A stretch of 64,000 bases of DNA, from the NCBI GenBank assembly GCA_015057665.1, contig SVDY01000007.1:1-64000 (forward strand). Direction: 5' to 3'. This document shows positions 51,898-60,467 of this stretch, one piece after another. Source of the DNA: Lachnospiraceae bacterium (GTDB lineage: Bacteria; Bacillota; Clostridia; Lachnospirales; Lachnospiraceae). Each line of letters begins with the position of its first letter. The stretch's first letter is position 1. A program made the translations under genes and the position numbers. The notes under the pieces are model-generated. The model ran no database searches and was not told the DNA's origin. It worked only from the letters and a program-made list of their open reading frames with translations.

Positions 51898-53214
51898 ATG
51901 GGATTATTAACATTTAAAGGCGGCCTTCATCCTTATGATGGAAAAGAACTCACAGCGAATCAGCCGATTACAGAGTATCTTCCACAGGGTGATCTGGTAT
52001 TTCCTTTAAGCCAGCACATCGGTGCACCTGCTCAGGCTATCGTAAAAAAAGGCGACAGAGTCCTTGTCGGCCAGAAGATTGCAGAGGCAGGCGGTTTTGT
52101 ATCTGCTAACATTCACAGCTCCGTATCCGGTACTGTTAAGTTAGTTGGACCAAAGCTTACAGCAGCAGGCGCTATGGTGAACTCCATCGTTGTTGAAAAT
52201 GATGGTCAGTACGAAGCAGTTACATATGAAACAAAACCACTCGATCAGATGACAAAAGACGATATCTTAGCAGCTGTAAAAGAAGCGGGTATCGTAGGTC
52301 TTGGCGGCGCCGGTTTCCCAACTCATGTAAAACTTGCACCAAAGGATCCTAACGCAATCGATCATATCATCATCAATGCGGCAGAATGTGAGCCTTACAT
52401 CACAGCTGACTACAGATGCATGATGGAACAGGGCGAGAAATTAATCGAAGGTCTCAAGATTATGCTTTCCATGTTCCCAAATGCCAAAGGTGTTATCGGT
52501 ATCGAAGATAACAAACCGGAAGCAATCAAGAAATTAACAGCTATGACAGCAAATGAAGAGAAAATCTCCGTAGCCGGATTACAGACAAAGTACCCACAGG
52601 GTGCAGAACGTTCTTTAATCTATGCTGTAACAAAACGTGAAGTAAACTCCTCTATGCTTCCTGCAGACGCAGGCTGTATCGTAGACAACGTAGCAACAGC
52701 TATGGCAGTTTATGACGCAGTTGTTCTTGGCAAACCTCTCTATGAAAGAGTTGTAACTGTAACAGGTGACGCAATCGAAAATCCTGGCAACTTCCTTGTA
52801 AAATGCGGTACAAACGCAGCAGAACTTGTTGAAGCAGCAGGCGGTTTTAAAACAAAACCTGAAAAAGTAATCTCCGGCGGGCCTATGATGGGTATGGCTA
52901 TGTTCTCTTTAGATGTTCCTTGCGGAAAGACATTCTCTTCCCTTTTAACATTTACAAAAGACCAGGTAGCAGCAAACGAACCATCCAACTGTATCCGCTG
53001 CGGACGCTGCGTATCTGCATGTCCTGCTAAGTTACTTCCTGCTAAGTTATCTGTACTTGCAGATCATGGTAACTTCGATGAATTCGAACGCTTAAATGGC
53101 GCAGAATGTGTAGAATGCGGATGCTGTTCTTATGCATGTCCTGCAAAACGTAACTTAACACAGTCTATGAAAGTAGGCCGTAAAGAAGTATTAGCAAGAA
53201 GAAGAAAGAAATAG
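51898..53214 (+). CDS. rnfC: Rnf complex subunit C (electron-input subunit)
   Basis: Protein of 438 residues with GAAGGTAG upstream. N-terminal RnfC barrel-sandwich region (FKGGLHPYDGKELTANQPI), FMN/NADH-binding flavodoxin-like fold (GIVGLGGAGFPTHVKL, IINAAECEPYITADYR), SLBB domain (TVTGDAIENPGNFLV) and two 4Fe-4S clusters (CIRCGRCVSACPAKLLP and CVECGCCSYACPAKR). Rnf moves electrons from reduced ferredoxin to NAD+ and pumps Na+ or H+. First gene of rnfCDGEAB; the rnfD start is 13 bases on. Confidence 0.97.
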   Translation: MGLLTFKGGLHPYDGKELTANQPITEYLPQGDLVFPLSQHIGAPAQAIVKKGDRVLVGQKIAEAGGFVSANIHSSVSGTVKLVGPKLTAAGAMVNSIVVENDGQYEAVTYETKPLDQMTKDDILAAVKEAGIVGLGGAGFPTHVKLAPKDPNAIDHIIINAAECEPYITADYRCMMEQGEKLIEGLKIMLSMFPNAKGVIGIEDNKPEAIKKLTAMTANEEKISVAGLQTKYPQGAERSLIYAVTKREVNSSMLPADAGCIVDNVATAMAVYDAVVLGKPLYERVVTVTGDAIENPGNFLVKCGTNAAELVEAAGGFKTKPEKVISGGPMMGMAMFSLDVPCGKTFSSLLTFTKDQVAANEPSNCIRCGRCVSACPAKLLPAKLSVLADHGNFDEFERLNGAECVECGCCSYACPAKRNLTQSMKVGRKEVLARRRKK

Positions 53215-53226
53215 GAGAGGTGAATA

Positions 53227-54180
53227 ATGAACCAGGAATTATATCATGTGTCAGCCAATCCTCATGTGAGAGATAAGGTTACAACACAGAATCTTATGTT
53301 TTATGTAATCCTTGCACTTCTTCCAACAACAATCTTCGGTTTTGTTAACTTCGGATTAAGTGCTATTATCAATGTTGTTATCACAACAGCAACTTGTGTC
53401 ATCGCAGAATATGCATGGCAGAAATTAATGCACAAAAAAATCACAATCAACGATATGAGTGCGGCCCTTACCGGTCTTTTACTCGGTATCAACCTTCCGC
53501 CACAGGCTCCATACTGGATCGGCATCATCGGTGGTCTTGTTGCTATCATCGTTGTAAAACAGTTATTCGGCGGACTTGGACAGAACTTCATGAACCCTGC
53601 CCTTGGCGGTAGATGTTTCCTCGTATTAAGTTTTGCTCTTCCAATGACAAACTGGACATATAACTCTGCATTTGGCAGTTTCGATGCAGCTACTATGGCA
53701 ACACCTCTTGCTATGGTAAAAGCAGGGGAAACAGTAAACTGGGTAGACATGTTCATCGGTTTCCACGGCGGTACAATCGGTGAAACATCCGCTGTATGTA
53801 TCTTAATCGGCGGTCTCTTCTTAATCTGGAAGAAAGTAATCAGCCCAATTATCCCATGTGCTTATCTTGGAACTTTAGCTCTGTTCGTATTATTATTCGG
53901 CGGACACGGCTTTGATATGAACTTTGTATTATGCCACATCTGCGGTGGCGGTGTTATGCTTGGTGCCTTCTTCATGGCAACTGACTATGTAACATCCCCT
54001 ATTACAGACCTTGGCAAATTAATCTTTGGTATTATCCTTGGTGTACTCACAGGTGTATTCCGTATCTTCGGACCTGGCGCAGAAGGTGTTTCTTATGCAA
54101 TTATCTTCTCCAACCTGTTAGTTCCATTAATTGAAAAATGGACAGTACCTGCAGCATTCGGCAAAGGAGGTAAGAAATAA
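53227..54180 (+). CDS. rnfD: Rnf complex subunit D (flavinylated membrane subunit)
   Basis: Protein of 317 residues with GGAGAGG upstream; about nine to ten membrane helices. LFGGLGQNFMNPALGGRCFL is the family signature. DAATMATPLA at 153-162 fits the ApbE target motif (D-x2-T-x-A-T), making Thr159 the likely FMN attachment site. It carries electrons across the membrane part of Rnf. The stop overlaps the rnfG start by one base. Confidence 0.96.
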   Translation: MNQELYHVSANPHVRDKVTTQNLMFYVILALLPTTIFGFVNFGLSAIINVVITTATCVIAEYAWQKLMHKKITINDMSAALTGLLLGINLPPQAPYWIGIIGGLVAIIVVKQLFGGLGQNFMNPALGGRCFLVLSFALPMTNWTYNSAFGSFDAATMATPLAMVKAGETVNWVDMFIGFHGGTIGETSAVCILIGGLFLIWKKVISPIIPCAYLGTLALFVLLFGGHGFDMNFVLCHICGGGVMLGAFFMATDYVTSPITDLGKLIFGIILGVLTGVFRIFGPGAEGVSYAIIFSNLLVPLIEKWTVPAAFGKGGKK

Positions 54181-54767
54181 TGAAAGGTATCATTAAAGAC
54201 TGTCTTATCTTATTTGTAATTACTCTCATCGCCGGTGCAGCACTTGGTGTTGTATACGACATCACAAAAGAACCAATCGCTGCTCAGGAAGCGAAGAAAA
54301 AAGTAGAAGCTCAGCAGGGTGTATTTGCAGAAGCAGATACATTTGATGCGGTAGAAATCGACGAAGCAATTGCTTCTTCCATCGTTGCAAACGGTGTAAC
54401 TATTGATGAAGCTTATGATGCAAAAGCAGCAGGCGCTCATGCAGGTTATGTAGTTCAGGCAACAAGCCCTAACGGTTACGGCGGCAACATTACACTGATG
54501 GTTGGTGTAACAGCTGACGGAACATGTAACGGATATTCCTTATTAACAATCAACGAAACAGCAGGTCTTGGTATGAATGCAAAGAATGCAGACTGGGCAG
54601 CCCAGTTCGCAGGCAAAGCAGTAGAAGCTTTTGAAGTAACAAAACTTGGCGCTTCCGCTGACAACCAGGTAGATGCTATTTCCGGTGCTACTATTACATC
54701 TAACGCTGTAACAGAAGCAGTAAATGCATGTATCGCATATGCAAATGCGCTGGAAGGAGGTAACTAA
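54180..54767 (+). CDS. rnfG: Rnf complex subunit G (flavinylated)
   Basis: Protein of 195 residues with AGGAGG upstream inside rnfD. One N-terminal membrane helix and an extracytosolic FMN-binding domain: GYGGNITLMVGVTADG, INETAGLGMNAK and DAISGATITSNAV at 165-177, where Thr171 is the likely covalent FMN site made by ApbE. It links RnfD to the rest of the complex. Confidence 0.96.
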   Translation: MKGIIKDCLILFVITLIAGAALGVVYDITKEPIAAQEAKKKVEAQQGVFAEADTFDAVEIDEAIASSIVANGVTIDEAYDAKAAGAHAGYVVQATSPNGYGGNITLMVGVTADGTCNGYSLLTINETAGLGMNAKNADWAAQFAGKAVEAFEVTKLGASADNQVDAISGATITSNAVTEAVNACIAYANALEGGN

Positions 54768-54768
54768 G

Positions 54769-55470
54769 ATGAAACAGACACCATTTGAACGAATTATGAA
54801 CGGTCTCTTCAAAGAGAACCCTACATTTGTACTGATGCTTGGTATGTGTCCAACCTTAGCTACTACAACATCAGCAATCAACGGTGCAGGTATGGGTCTT
54901 TCTACAACTGCAGTACTTGTTTTCTCCAACTTAATTATTTCTCTGCTCAGAAAGATTATTCCTGACAGAGTTCGTATCCCAGGATACATTGTAGTTATCG
55001 CATCCCTCGTAACAATCGTACAGTTCTTATTACAGGGATTCGTACCAGCAATCAACGACAGCCTTGGTCTTTACATTCCGCTGATCGTAGTTAACTGTAT
55101 CATCCTTGGCCGTGCGGAATCTTACGCATCCCAGAATGGTCCTATTATGTCCGCATTTGACGGTATCGGTATGGGTCTTGGTTTCACAATGGCTCTTACA
55201 TTACTCGGTGCTTTCCGTGAAATCCTTGGCGCAGGTACAGTATTTGGTATTGCGATTCCATTCATGACACAGCCTGCAACAATCTTTATTCTTGCTCCTG
55301 GTGCATTCTTCGTACTTGCATGCTTAACAGCAATCCAGAACAAGATCAAAAACGGCAAGAAGAAAGCTGGTCTTCCTGTAAAAGAAACAGCAGGATGCGG
55401 CGACTGTGCAACTTGCGGTAAAGCAGGATGCGGCGGCAAATTCTTTGATACAACAGTAGAAAGCAAATAG
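54769..55470 (+). CDS. rnfE: Rnf complex subunit E
   Basis: Protein of 233 residues. The ATG at 54769 follows GGAGG and is preferred to an in-frame start 15 codons upstream that overlaps rnfG. Six membrane helices, with PTFVLMLGMCPTLATTTSAING and YIPLIVVNCIILGRAESYAS typical of RnfE; the conserved Cys likely hold an FeS cluster with RnfA. An unusual Cys-rich tail (CGDCATCGKAGCGGKF) may bind metal. Confidence 0.96.
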   Translation: MKQTPFERIMNGLFKENPTFVLMLGMCPTLATTTSAINGAGMGLSTTAVLVFSNLIISLLRKIIPDRVRIPGYIVVIASLVTIVQFLLQGFVPAINDSLGLYIPLIVVNCIILGRAESYASQNGPIMSAFDGIGMGLGFTMALTLLGAFREILGAGTVFGIAIPFMTQPATIFILAPGAFFVLACLTAIQNKIKNGKKKAGLPVKETAGCGDCATCGKAGCGGKFFDTTVESK

Positions 55471-55481
55471 GAGGGGAAAAA

Positions 55482-56057
55482 ATGAAAGAATTATTACTCA
55501 TCGCAATTGGTTCTGCTGTAGTAAATAACGTAATCTTATCCCAGTTCTTAGGTCTTTGTCCTTTCCTTGGCGTATCCAAGAAAGTAGAGACTGCTGCTGG
55601 TATGGGTGCAGCCGTAATCTTCGTTATTACAGTAGCATCTCTTGTTACAGCAATCCTTAACAATTTAATCTTGTTACCATTAAACTTAACATATTTACAG
55701 ACAATCGTATTCATCCTCGTTATCGCAGGATTAGTACAGTTCGTAGAGATGTTCTTAAAGAAAGCAATGCCTGCTCTTTATGAGTCTCTTGGCGTATTCC
55801 TTCCACTTATTACAACAAACTGTGCTGTACTTGGTGTAGCTCTTACAAACGTACAGAAAAGCTATGATCTTCTTACAAGTGTAGTAAACGGTGTTGGTAC
55901 AGCGGTAGGTTTCACAATTGCAATCGTAATCCTTGCAGGTATCCGCGAACAGATGGAATACAATGATGTCCCTGAATCTTTCCAGGGCATGCCAATCGTA
56001 TTAGTAACTTCCGGATTAATGGCGATTGCCTTTTTCGGATTCTCTGGTGTTATTTAG
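55482..56057 (+). CDS. rnfA: Rnf complex subunit A
   Basis: Protein of 191 residues with AGGAGGGG upstream, six membrane helices, and NNVILSQFLGLCPFLGVSKKV and LPLITTNCAVLGVAL containing the two conserved cysteines that hold the membrane 2Fe-2S cluster with RnfE. Length and order (after rnfE) are normal for anaerobic Firmicutes. Confidence 0.97.
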   Translation: MKELLLIAIGSAVVNNVILSQFLGLCPFLGVSKKVETAAGMGAAVIFVITVASLVTAILNNLILLPLNLTYLQTIVFILVIAGLVQFVEMFLKKAMPALYESLGVFLPLITTNCAVLGVALTNVQKSYDLLTSVVNGVGTAVGFTIAIVILAGIREQMEYNDVPESFQGMPIVLVTSGLMAIAFFGFSGVI

Positions 56058-56069
56058 GAGGAAAGATAA

Positions 56070-56867
56070 ATGAACGTAACAGCAATTATTTTCGCTGCAG
56101 CGGTAGTTGGTGGAACTGGTCTTGTTATCGGTCTTCTCCTTGGTATCGCTTCAGAAGCATTCAAAGTTCCTGTTGATGAAAAAGAAGTAGCAGTAAGATC
56201 CTGTCTTCCAGGTAACAACTGTGGTGGTTGTGGTTTCCCTGGCTGTGACGGTCTTGCAAAAGCAATCGCTTCCGGCGAAGCTCCTGTAAACGCATGTCCT
56301 GTAGCAGGACCTGCCGGAGCTGCTAAAATCGCTGAAGTAATGGGCGTAGAAGCAGGAGATGCAGTAAAACAGGTAGCATATGTAAAATGTGCAGGTACTT
56401 GTGAAGTAGCAAAAGAAAAATATGACTACAGCGGTCTTCAGGATTGTGTATCCGCAATGGTAACTCCAGGTGCAGGCCCTAAAGCTTGTGCATACGGATG
56501 TATGGGTCTTGGAAGCTGTGTAAAAGCCTGTGATTTTGACGCTATTCATGTAGTAAACGGAATCGCAGTTGTAGACAAAGAAAAATGTGTAGCTTGTGGT
56601 AAATGTATCGCAACATGTCCAAAATCCCTTATCGAGCTTATTCCTTATGAAGCTAAGCTTGCTGTACAGTGCAGCTCCAAAGATATGGGTAAAGACGTAA
56701 AAGCATCCTGTTCCGTAGGATGTATCGGCTGTAGAATGTGTACAAAGGTTTGTGAATTTGGCGCAATCACAGTAGAAAACAACGTAGCTCACATTGATCA
56801 GAGCAAATGTACAGGATGCGGCGCCTGCGCAGCCAAATGTCCTGTAAAAATTATTAAAATGTGCTAG
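56070..56867 (+). CDS. rnfB: Rnf complex subunit B (ferredoxin-accepting subunit)
   Basis: Protein of 265 residues with AGGAGGAAAG upstream. One N-terminal membrane helix, the 4Fe-4S motif LPGNNCGGCGFPGCDGLAKA, and C-terminal ferredoxin-like domains (CVACGKCIATCPKS; CIGCRMCTKVCEFGA; CTGCGACAAKCPVK). It takes electrons from ferredoxin. Last gene of the operon, with a strong terminator after it. Confidence 0.97.
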   Translation: MNVTAIIFAAAVVGGTGLVIGLLLGIASEAFKVPVDEKEVAVRSCLPGNNCGGCGFPGCDGLAKAIASGEAPVNACPVAGPAGAAKIAEVMGVEAGDAVKQVAYVKCAGTCEVAKEKYDYSGLQDCVSAMVTPGAGPKACAYGCMGLGSCVKACDFDAIHVVNGIAVVDKEKCVACGKCIATCPKSLIELIPYEAKLAVQCSSKDMGKDVKASCSVGCIGCRMCTKVCEFGAITVENNVAHIDQSKCTGCGACAAKCPVKIIKMC

Positions 56868-56888
56868 TTTCGGCTAGTTGATGAAAAA

Positions 56889-56935
56889 GGGGGCTGCCGC
56901 CTGACTAAAAAGTTAGTGCGGCAGCCCCCTTCTTT
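56889..56935 (+). terminator. Terminator of the rnf operon
   Basis: GGGGGCTGCCGC (56889-56900) pairs perfectly with GCGGCAGCCCCC (56918-56929), followed by TTCTTT. Confidence 0.92.
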
Positions 56936-56939
56936 GCGC

Positions 56940-56992
56940 TGGCGACGAGCCAAAGTCCGAGCTTGCTCAGGACCTTGGCGACCATTTACAAT
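56940..56992 (+). repeat. Intergenic repeat family 2, copy 1
   Basis: TGGCGACGAGCCAAAGTC, GCTTGC and GACCTTGGCGACC then TTACAAT; a second copy is at 63862-63914. GCCAAAGTC and GACCTTGGC are imperfect inverted repeats. Both copies follow directly on a terminator. Confidence 0.8.
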
Positions 56993-57017
56993 GATTGAAT
57001 GATGATGATTTGGTGTG

Positions 57018-57375
57018 CTGGCATGGCAAAAGCTATATTTCGGGGAGACAACATGCTGAGAAATTCGTGTTTTGGAAAAGCAAGCATGGTGAAAAGCTAA
57101 ATTGTGATTATTACCATGTTAAAAAACAATTCCTTTGGTAAAGTAAGCATGTTAAATATCTAAAAAGAAAACTATGCCATGTTATATATGGGAAATGAAC
57201 TGGAGAATGAGCAAGTTAATAGGTTAAATTTGAATATTACACATGTTGCCTGAAATAGAATAGGTTAATAAAAGACAAGTCAAATCCAAAAATCTCAAAA
57301 TCGCCATGCTATTTATGAGAGTTTGAAAAGAAATGAAGCATGGAAGATTTCGTATTTATGATAGATACCATGCAT
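57018..57375. other. Noncoding region with ten CATG-centred words
   Basis: No gene is seen in 56993-57401. CATG occurs ten times, about 30-60 bases apart, mostly as AGCATGG/T or its complement ACCATG/GCCATG. Some pairs are inverted, for example AAGCATGGTGA near 57085 with TTACCATGTT near 57113. About 1.6 CATG would be expected by chance in 400 random bases. It is either a decayed repeat array or a group of protein sites. Confidence 0.45.
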
Positions 57376-57422
57376 ACTTCTAATCATACAATATAATAAA
57401 GATGATAAATGAGTGGATAGCT

Positions 57423-57680
57423 ATGCGTTTCTGGGAATTGACCGAAAAAGAAGTCATTAACTGTAAAGATGGAAAACGTCTGGGATATGTTGCTGACATT
57501 GAAATAGAATTACCGACGGGAAAGGTATGCAAGTTATACGTACCGGGACAGGGGAAGTTCTGCGGTTGTTTCGGAAAAGGTGTTGAATATGAAATAGGGT
57601 GGAATCAGATTTTGCGGATTGGCGAAGAGATTATTCTTGTGGATATCGACTGCAGGCTTCCTGAGAAAAAGGGAAAATGA
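57423..57680 (+). CDS. YlmC/YmxH family PRC-barrel protein
   Basis: About 85 residues from MRFWELTEKEVINCKDGKRLG; GYVADIEIELPTGKVCKLYVPG, FCGCFGKGVEYEIGWNQI and GEEIILVDID match the YlmC/YmxH sporulation-associated family with a PRC-barrel fold. The ATG at 57423 matches the family start; an in-frame ATG at 57402 adds seven residues. Its ribosome binding site is weak. The exact function is unknown. Confidence 0.85.
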   Translation: MRFWELTEKEVINCKDGKRLGYVADIEIELPTGKVCKLYVPGQGKFCGCFGKGVEYEIGWNQILRIGEEIILVDIDCRLPEKKGK

Positions 57681-57720
57681 ATGGATAAAAGTCCGAAATC
57701 TATGGAAGTTGAATGGCAAA

Positions 57721-57759
57721 ACACAAGATAAAGTAAATTCAAAACACAAGATAAAGTAA
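57721..57759 (+). promoter_or_regulatory. Tandem NrdR-box-like sites upstream of nrdR
   Basis: ACACAAGATAAAGTAA occurs at 57721-57736 and, unchanged, at 57744-57759 (period 23) inside a 22-base direct repeat. It resembles the palindromic NrdR box (ACACwATATATwGTGT type). The second copy ends 7 bases before the -35 of nrdR. A similar pair precedes nrdD. Confidence 0.6.
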
Positions 57760-57766
57760 ATAGACC

Positions 57767-57796
57767 TTGACCTAACCTACAATTAGTATTTATAAT
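57767..57796 (+). promoter_or_regulatory. Promoter of nrdR
   Basis: TTGACC (57767-57772), an 18-base spacer, TATAAT (57791-57796). Confidence 0.7.
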
Positions 57797-57843
57797 ATAA
57801 AAGATAGTATATAGAATACACCAGGAGCAAAGGAGTACCAGTC

Positions 57844-58302
57844 ATGAAATGCCCTTATTGTGGAGATGATAATTCCAGAGTTATTGATTCCAGACCATCG
57901 GATGAGAATAATTCCATCAGAAGAAGACGTCAGTGTGACGGATGTGGCCGTAGATTTACGACTTATGAGAAGGTAGAGACCATTCCTCTTAGTGTAATTA
58001 AGAAAGATAAGACAAGAGAACCTTACGACAGAAGCAAGATCGAAGCGGGAATTATGAGCTCCTGCCACAAAAGACCGGTTTCTGTGGAACAGATAGAAAA
58101 GGCTGTCGATGCCATCGAGACAGAAGTATTCAATTTGGAATTAAAAGAGATTGAATCGAGACAGATTGGTGAGATCGTCATGGATAAGATCAAAGATCTT
58201 GATGAAGTTGCTTATGTAAGGTTTGCTTCAGTATACAGAGAATTCAAAGATGTTGGAACATTTATGGATGAATTGAAGAAAATGTTAGACAGCAAAAATT
58301 AA
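57844..58302 (+). CDS. nrdR: Transcriptional repressor NrdR
   Basis: Protein of 152 residues, AAAGGAG upstream. Zinc ribbon [17 protein letters not shown] with [12 protein letters not shown], then an ATP-cone domain ([20 protein letters not shown] to [12 protein letters not shown]). NrdR senses dATP/ATP and represses ribonucleotide reductase genes through paired NrdR boxes. Here it probably controls itself and nrdD, 2.2 kb downstream. Confidence 0.97.
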   Translation: MKCPYCGDDNSRVIDSRPSDENNSIRRRRQCDGCGRRFTTYEKVETIPLSVIKKDKTREPYDRSKIEAGIMSSCHKRPVSVEQIEKAVDAIETEVFNLELKEIESRQIGEIVMDKIKDLDEVAYVRFASVYREFKDVGTFMDELKKMLDSKN

Positions 58303-58329
58303 TATAACTTATAAATATGCAGATGTTAG

Positions 58330-58370
58330 AGAGACAGTATGTGAGATGATAGAGGATACTGTCTCTTTAT
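58330..58370 (+). terminator. Terminator of nrdR
   Basis: AGAGACAGTAT (58330-58340) pairs perfectly with ATACTGTCTCT (58356-58366), followed by TTAT. Confidence 0.82.
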
Positions 58371-58378
58371 AAATGCCA

Positions 58379-58428
58379 TCAGATGTGGGATGACTCCCGC
58401 GCCAAATCCCGCAAACGAGACTTGAATA
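58379..58428 (+). repeat. Intergenic repeat family 1, copy B
   Basis: TCAGATGTGGGATGACTCCC, GCGCCAAATCCCGC and GAGACTTGAATA. It lies just before the ribosome binding site of queA, in the same orientation as copy A. Confidence 0.75.
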
Positions 58429-58441
58429 GAAAGGAAATACA

Positions 58442-59467
58442 ATGAAAGTTACAGATTTTACGTTTGATCTTCCGGAAGAACTGATTGCTCAGGATCCATT
58501 AGAAGACCGAGCTTCTTCCAGACTCCTGGCTCTTGACAGAGTGACGGGAGAGAGAAGCCACAGACATTTTAGAGATATTAAAGAATATTTAAAACCGGGC
58601 GACTGCCTTGTCATCAATGATACCAAGGTCATTCCAGCCAGATTGATTGGCGAAAAGGAAGGAACAGGAGCCAAGATTGAAGTTCTTCTTCTTAAAAGAA
58701 AAGAAAATGACATGTGGGAAACACTTGTAAAACCAGGAAAGAAAGCCCGTCCTGGTGCAAGAATCGCATTTGGCAATGGAGAACTGGTTGCAGAAGTTGT
58801 AGATGTATTGGATGAGGGAAACCGTCTCATTCACTTTGAATACGAAGGAATCTTTGAGGAAGTGCTGGACAGACTTGGTCAGATGCCTCTGCCGCCATAT
58901 ATCACTCATCAGTTACAGGATAAAAACCGTTATCAGACTGTGTATGCAAAACATGAAGGTTCTGCAGCGGCACCGACCGCAGGACTTCATTTTACCAATG
59001 AACTGTTAAAAGAAATTGAGGAGATGGGGGTTAAAATTGCCCATGTCACTCTTCACGTAGGGCTTGGAACTTTCCGTCCTGTAAAAGTGGAGAATGTTCT
59101 GGAACATCATATGCACTCCGAGTTTTACTGTATTGAACAGGACGCGGCAGATATGATCAATGAGACAAAGGCAAATGGCGGACGTATTATCTCTGTTGGA
59201 ACCACTAGCACAAGAACATTAGAGTCAGCGGCGGATGAGAATGGTCATCTGACAGCCAAGAGCGGATGGACAGAGATCTTCATCTATCCGGGCTATACTT
59301 TTAAAGTGATCGATGGACTGATTACCAATTTCCATCTTCCGGAATCTACATTGTTGATGCTTGTTTCAGCCCTTGCAGGCAGAGACCATGTACTGGCAGC
59401 CTATGAAGAAGCGGTACAGGAAAGATACAGATTCTTCTCCTTTGGGGATGCTATGGTGATTTTATAA
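58442..59467 (+). CDS. queA: S-adenosylmethionine:tRNA ribosyltransferase-isomerase
   Basis: Protein of 341 residues with GAAAGGAAA upstream. [59 protein letters not shown]-type segment ([17 protein letters not shown]) and [14 protein letters not shown]-type ending ([16 protein letters not shown]) are characteristic. It adds the cyclopentene precursor in queuosine synthesis on tRNA. The stop overlaps the next start by one base. Confidence 0.97.
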   Translation: MKVTDFTFDLPEELIAQDPLEDRASSRLLALDRVTGERSHRHFRDIKEYLKPGDCLVINDTKVIPARLIGEKEGTGAKIEVLLLKRKENDMWETLVKPGKKARPGARIAFGNGELVAEVVDVLDEGNRLIHFEYEGIFEEVLDRLGQMPLPPYITHQLQDKNRYQTVYAKHEGSAAAPTAGLHFTNELLKEIEEMGVKIAHVTLHVGLGTFRPVKVENVLEHHMHSEFYCIEQDAADMINETKANGGRIISVGTTSTRTLESAADENGHLTAKSGWTEIFIYPGYTFKVIDGLITNFHLPESTLLMLVSALAGRDHVLAAYEEAVQERYRFFSFGDAMVIL

Positions 59468-60195
59468 TGAAGATCGCAGGCATTCAGAAATTATCCATGG
59501 TAGACTATCCTGGCAAGATGGCGTGTACAATCTTTTTCGCCGGATGCAACTTCCGCTGTCCATACTGCCATAATAAAAGTCTTGTCATTCCGGAAGCGGA
59601 TCAGCCTTACATGAATGAAGAAGAAGTACTGAAATTTTTAAAAAGGAGACAGGGGCTTTTGGATGGAGTCTGTATCACCGGAGGCGAACCGCTGCTTCAG
59701 GGGGACAAAATCTTACCTTTTATCAAAAAAATCAAAGAACTTGGTTATTCCGTTAAACTGGATACCAATGGTACCAATCCACAGCTGTTAAAAGAGCTGT
59801 GCGAATCCGGCATGATAGATTATGTTGCCATGGACATAAAGAATTCCAGAGAAAAGTATGGAAAAGCCATAGGCAGGGAAATGATTACGAATCAGGAAAA
59901 GGGACAGAACCTTCTTAAAAAAGTAGAAGAAAGTGCCTGTTTTCTTATGCAGGGAACAGTTGAGTATGAATTCCGCACAACTTTGGTCAGGGGGATTCAT
60001 GAGCCGGAAGATATTCAACATATTGTGGATTGGATGAAAGATGCACACATTTGGTACCTGCAAAATTTTAAAGACAGTGGAGCTGTCTTAAACCCAAATG
60101 TATGCAAAATGGAGCCGTTTTCAGAAAATGAGCTCAAAATGTTTGCAAATACTGCGAAAGAATCTAAATTAAATACAGTTGTACGAAATATATAA
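59467..60195 (+). CDS. nrdG: Anaerobic ribonucleotide reductase activating protein (radical SAM)
   Basis: Protein of 242 residues starting [26 protein letters not shown]. The radical SAM cluster motif CNFRCPYC is followed by TGGEPLL and KLDTNGTNP. This is the NrdG2 form (TIGR02495-like), longer than E. coli NrdG. It makes the glycyl radical on NrdD. It is translated together with queA (one-base overlap); nrdD is the next gene but has its own promoter. Confidence 0.92.
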   Translation: MKIAGIQKLSMVDYPGKMACTIFFAGCNFRCPYCHNKSLVIPEADQPYMNEEEVLKFLKRRQGLLDGVCITGGEPLLQGDKILPFIKKIKELGYSVKLDTNGTNPQLLKELCESGMIDYVAMDIKNSREKYGKAIGREMITNQEKGQNLLKKVEESACFLMQGTVEYEFRTTLVRGIHEPEDIQHIVDWMKDAHIWYLQNFKDSGAVLNPNVCKMEPFSENELKMFANTAKESKLNTVVRNI

Positions 60196-60196
60196 G

Positions 60197-60244
60197 CAAC
60201 AAGATGTAGTAAGTTTTTGCAAAATAAAACACTACATCTTGTTT
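60197..60244 (+). promoter_or_regulatory. Paired NrdR-box-like sites upstream of nrdD
   Basis: CAACAAGATGTAGTAA (60197-60212) and ACACTACATCTTGTTT (60229-60244) have centres exactly 32 bases apart, the three-turn spacing known for NrdR box pairs. The first differs from the nrdR-upstream site in a few bases. The second ends 8 bases before the nrdD -35. Confidence 0.65.
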
Positions 60245-60248
60245 TTTT
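60199..60248 (+). terminator. Terminator after nrdG, overlapping the NrdR sites
   Basis: ACAAGATGTAGT pairs with ACTACATCTTGT, followed by seven T. Because the two operator-like sites are inverted to each other, the same bases form the terminator stem. Confidence 0.8.
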
Positions 60249-60252
60249 ACCC

Positions 60253-60281
60253 TTGCCATGGGAACACATCTATGGTAAGAT
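60253..60281 (+). promoter_or_regulatory. Promoter of nrdD
   Basis: TTGCCA (60253-60258), a 17-base spacer, TAAGAT (60276-60281). The leader of about 180 bases has a hairpin AAGTACAC-GAAG-GTGTACTT (60296-60315). Confidence 0.6.
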
Positions 60282-60467
60282 GATTGTACTTCGCAAAAGT
60301 ACACGAAGGTGTACTTGAAAAAGACAGTTTGACTGACATCACAGATTCCGGGAAGGAATCTAAAAAGTGAAACATAAGACACTGATGTTTAAGATAGGAA
60401 AAGAAGAAAGAAAAAGCAAAAGAATTAAAAAACAAGTAAAAGAAAAAAGATAAGGAGAGGTAAGATC

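Noticed and set aside
57018-57375. CRISPR-like spacing of CATG words
   Set aside because: The repeated word is only 4-8 bases and alternates in orientation; no constant repeat unit exists.
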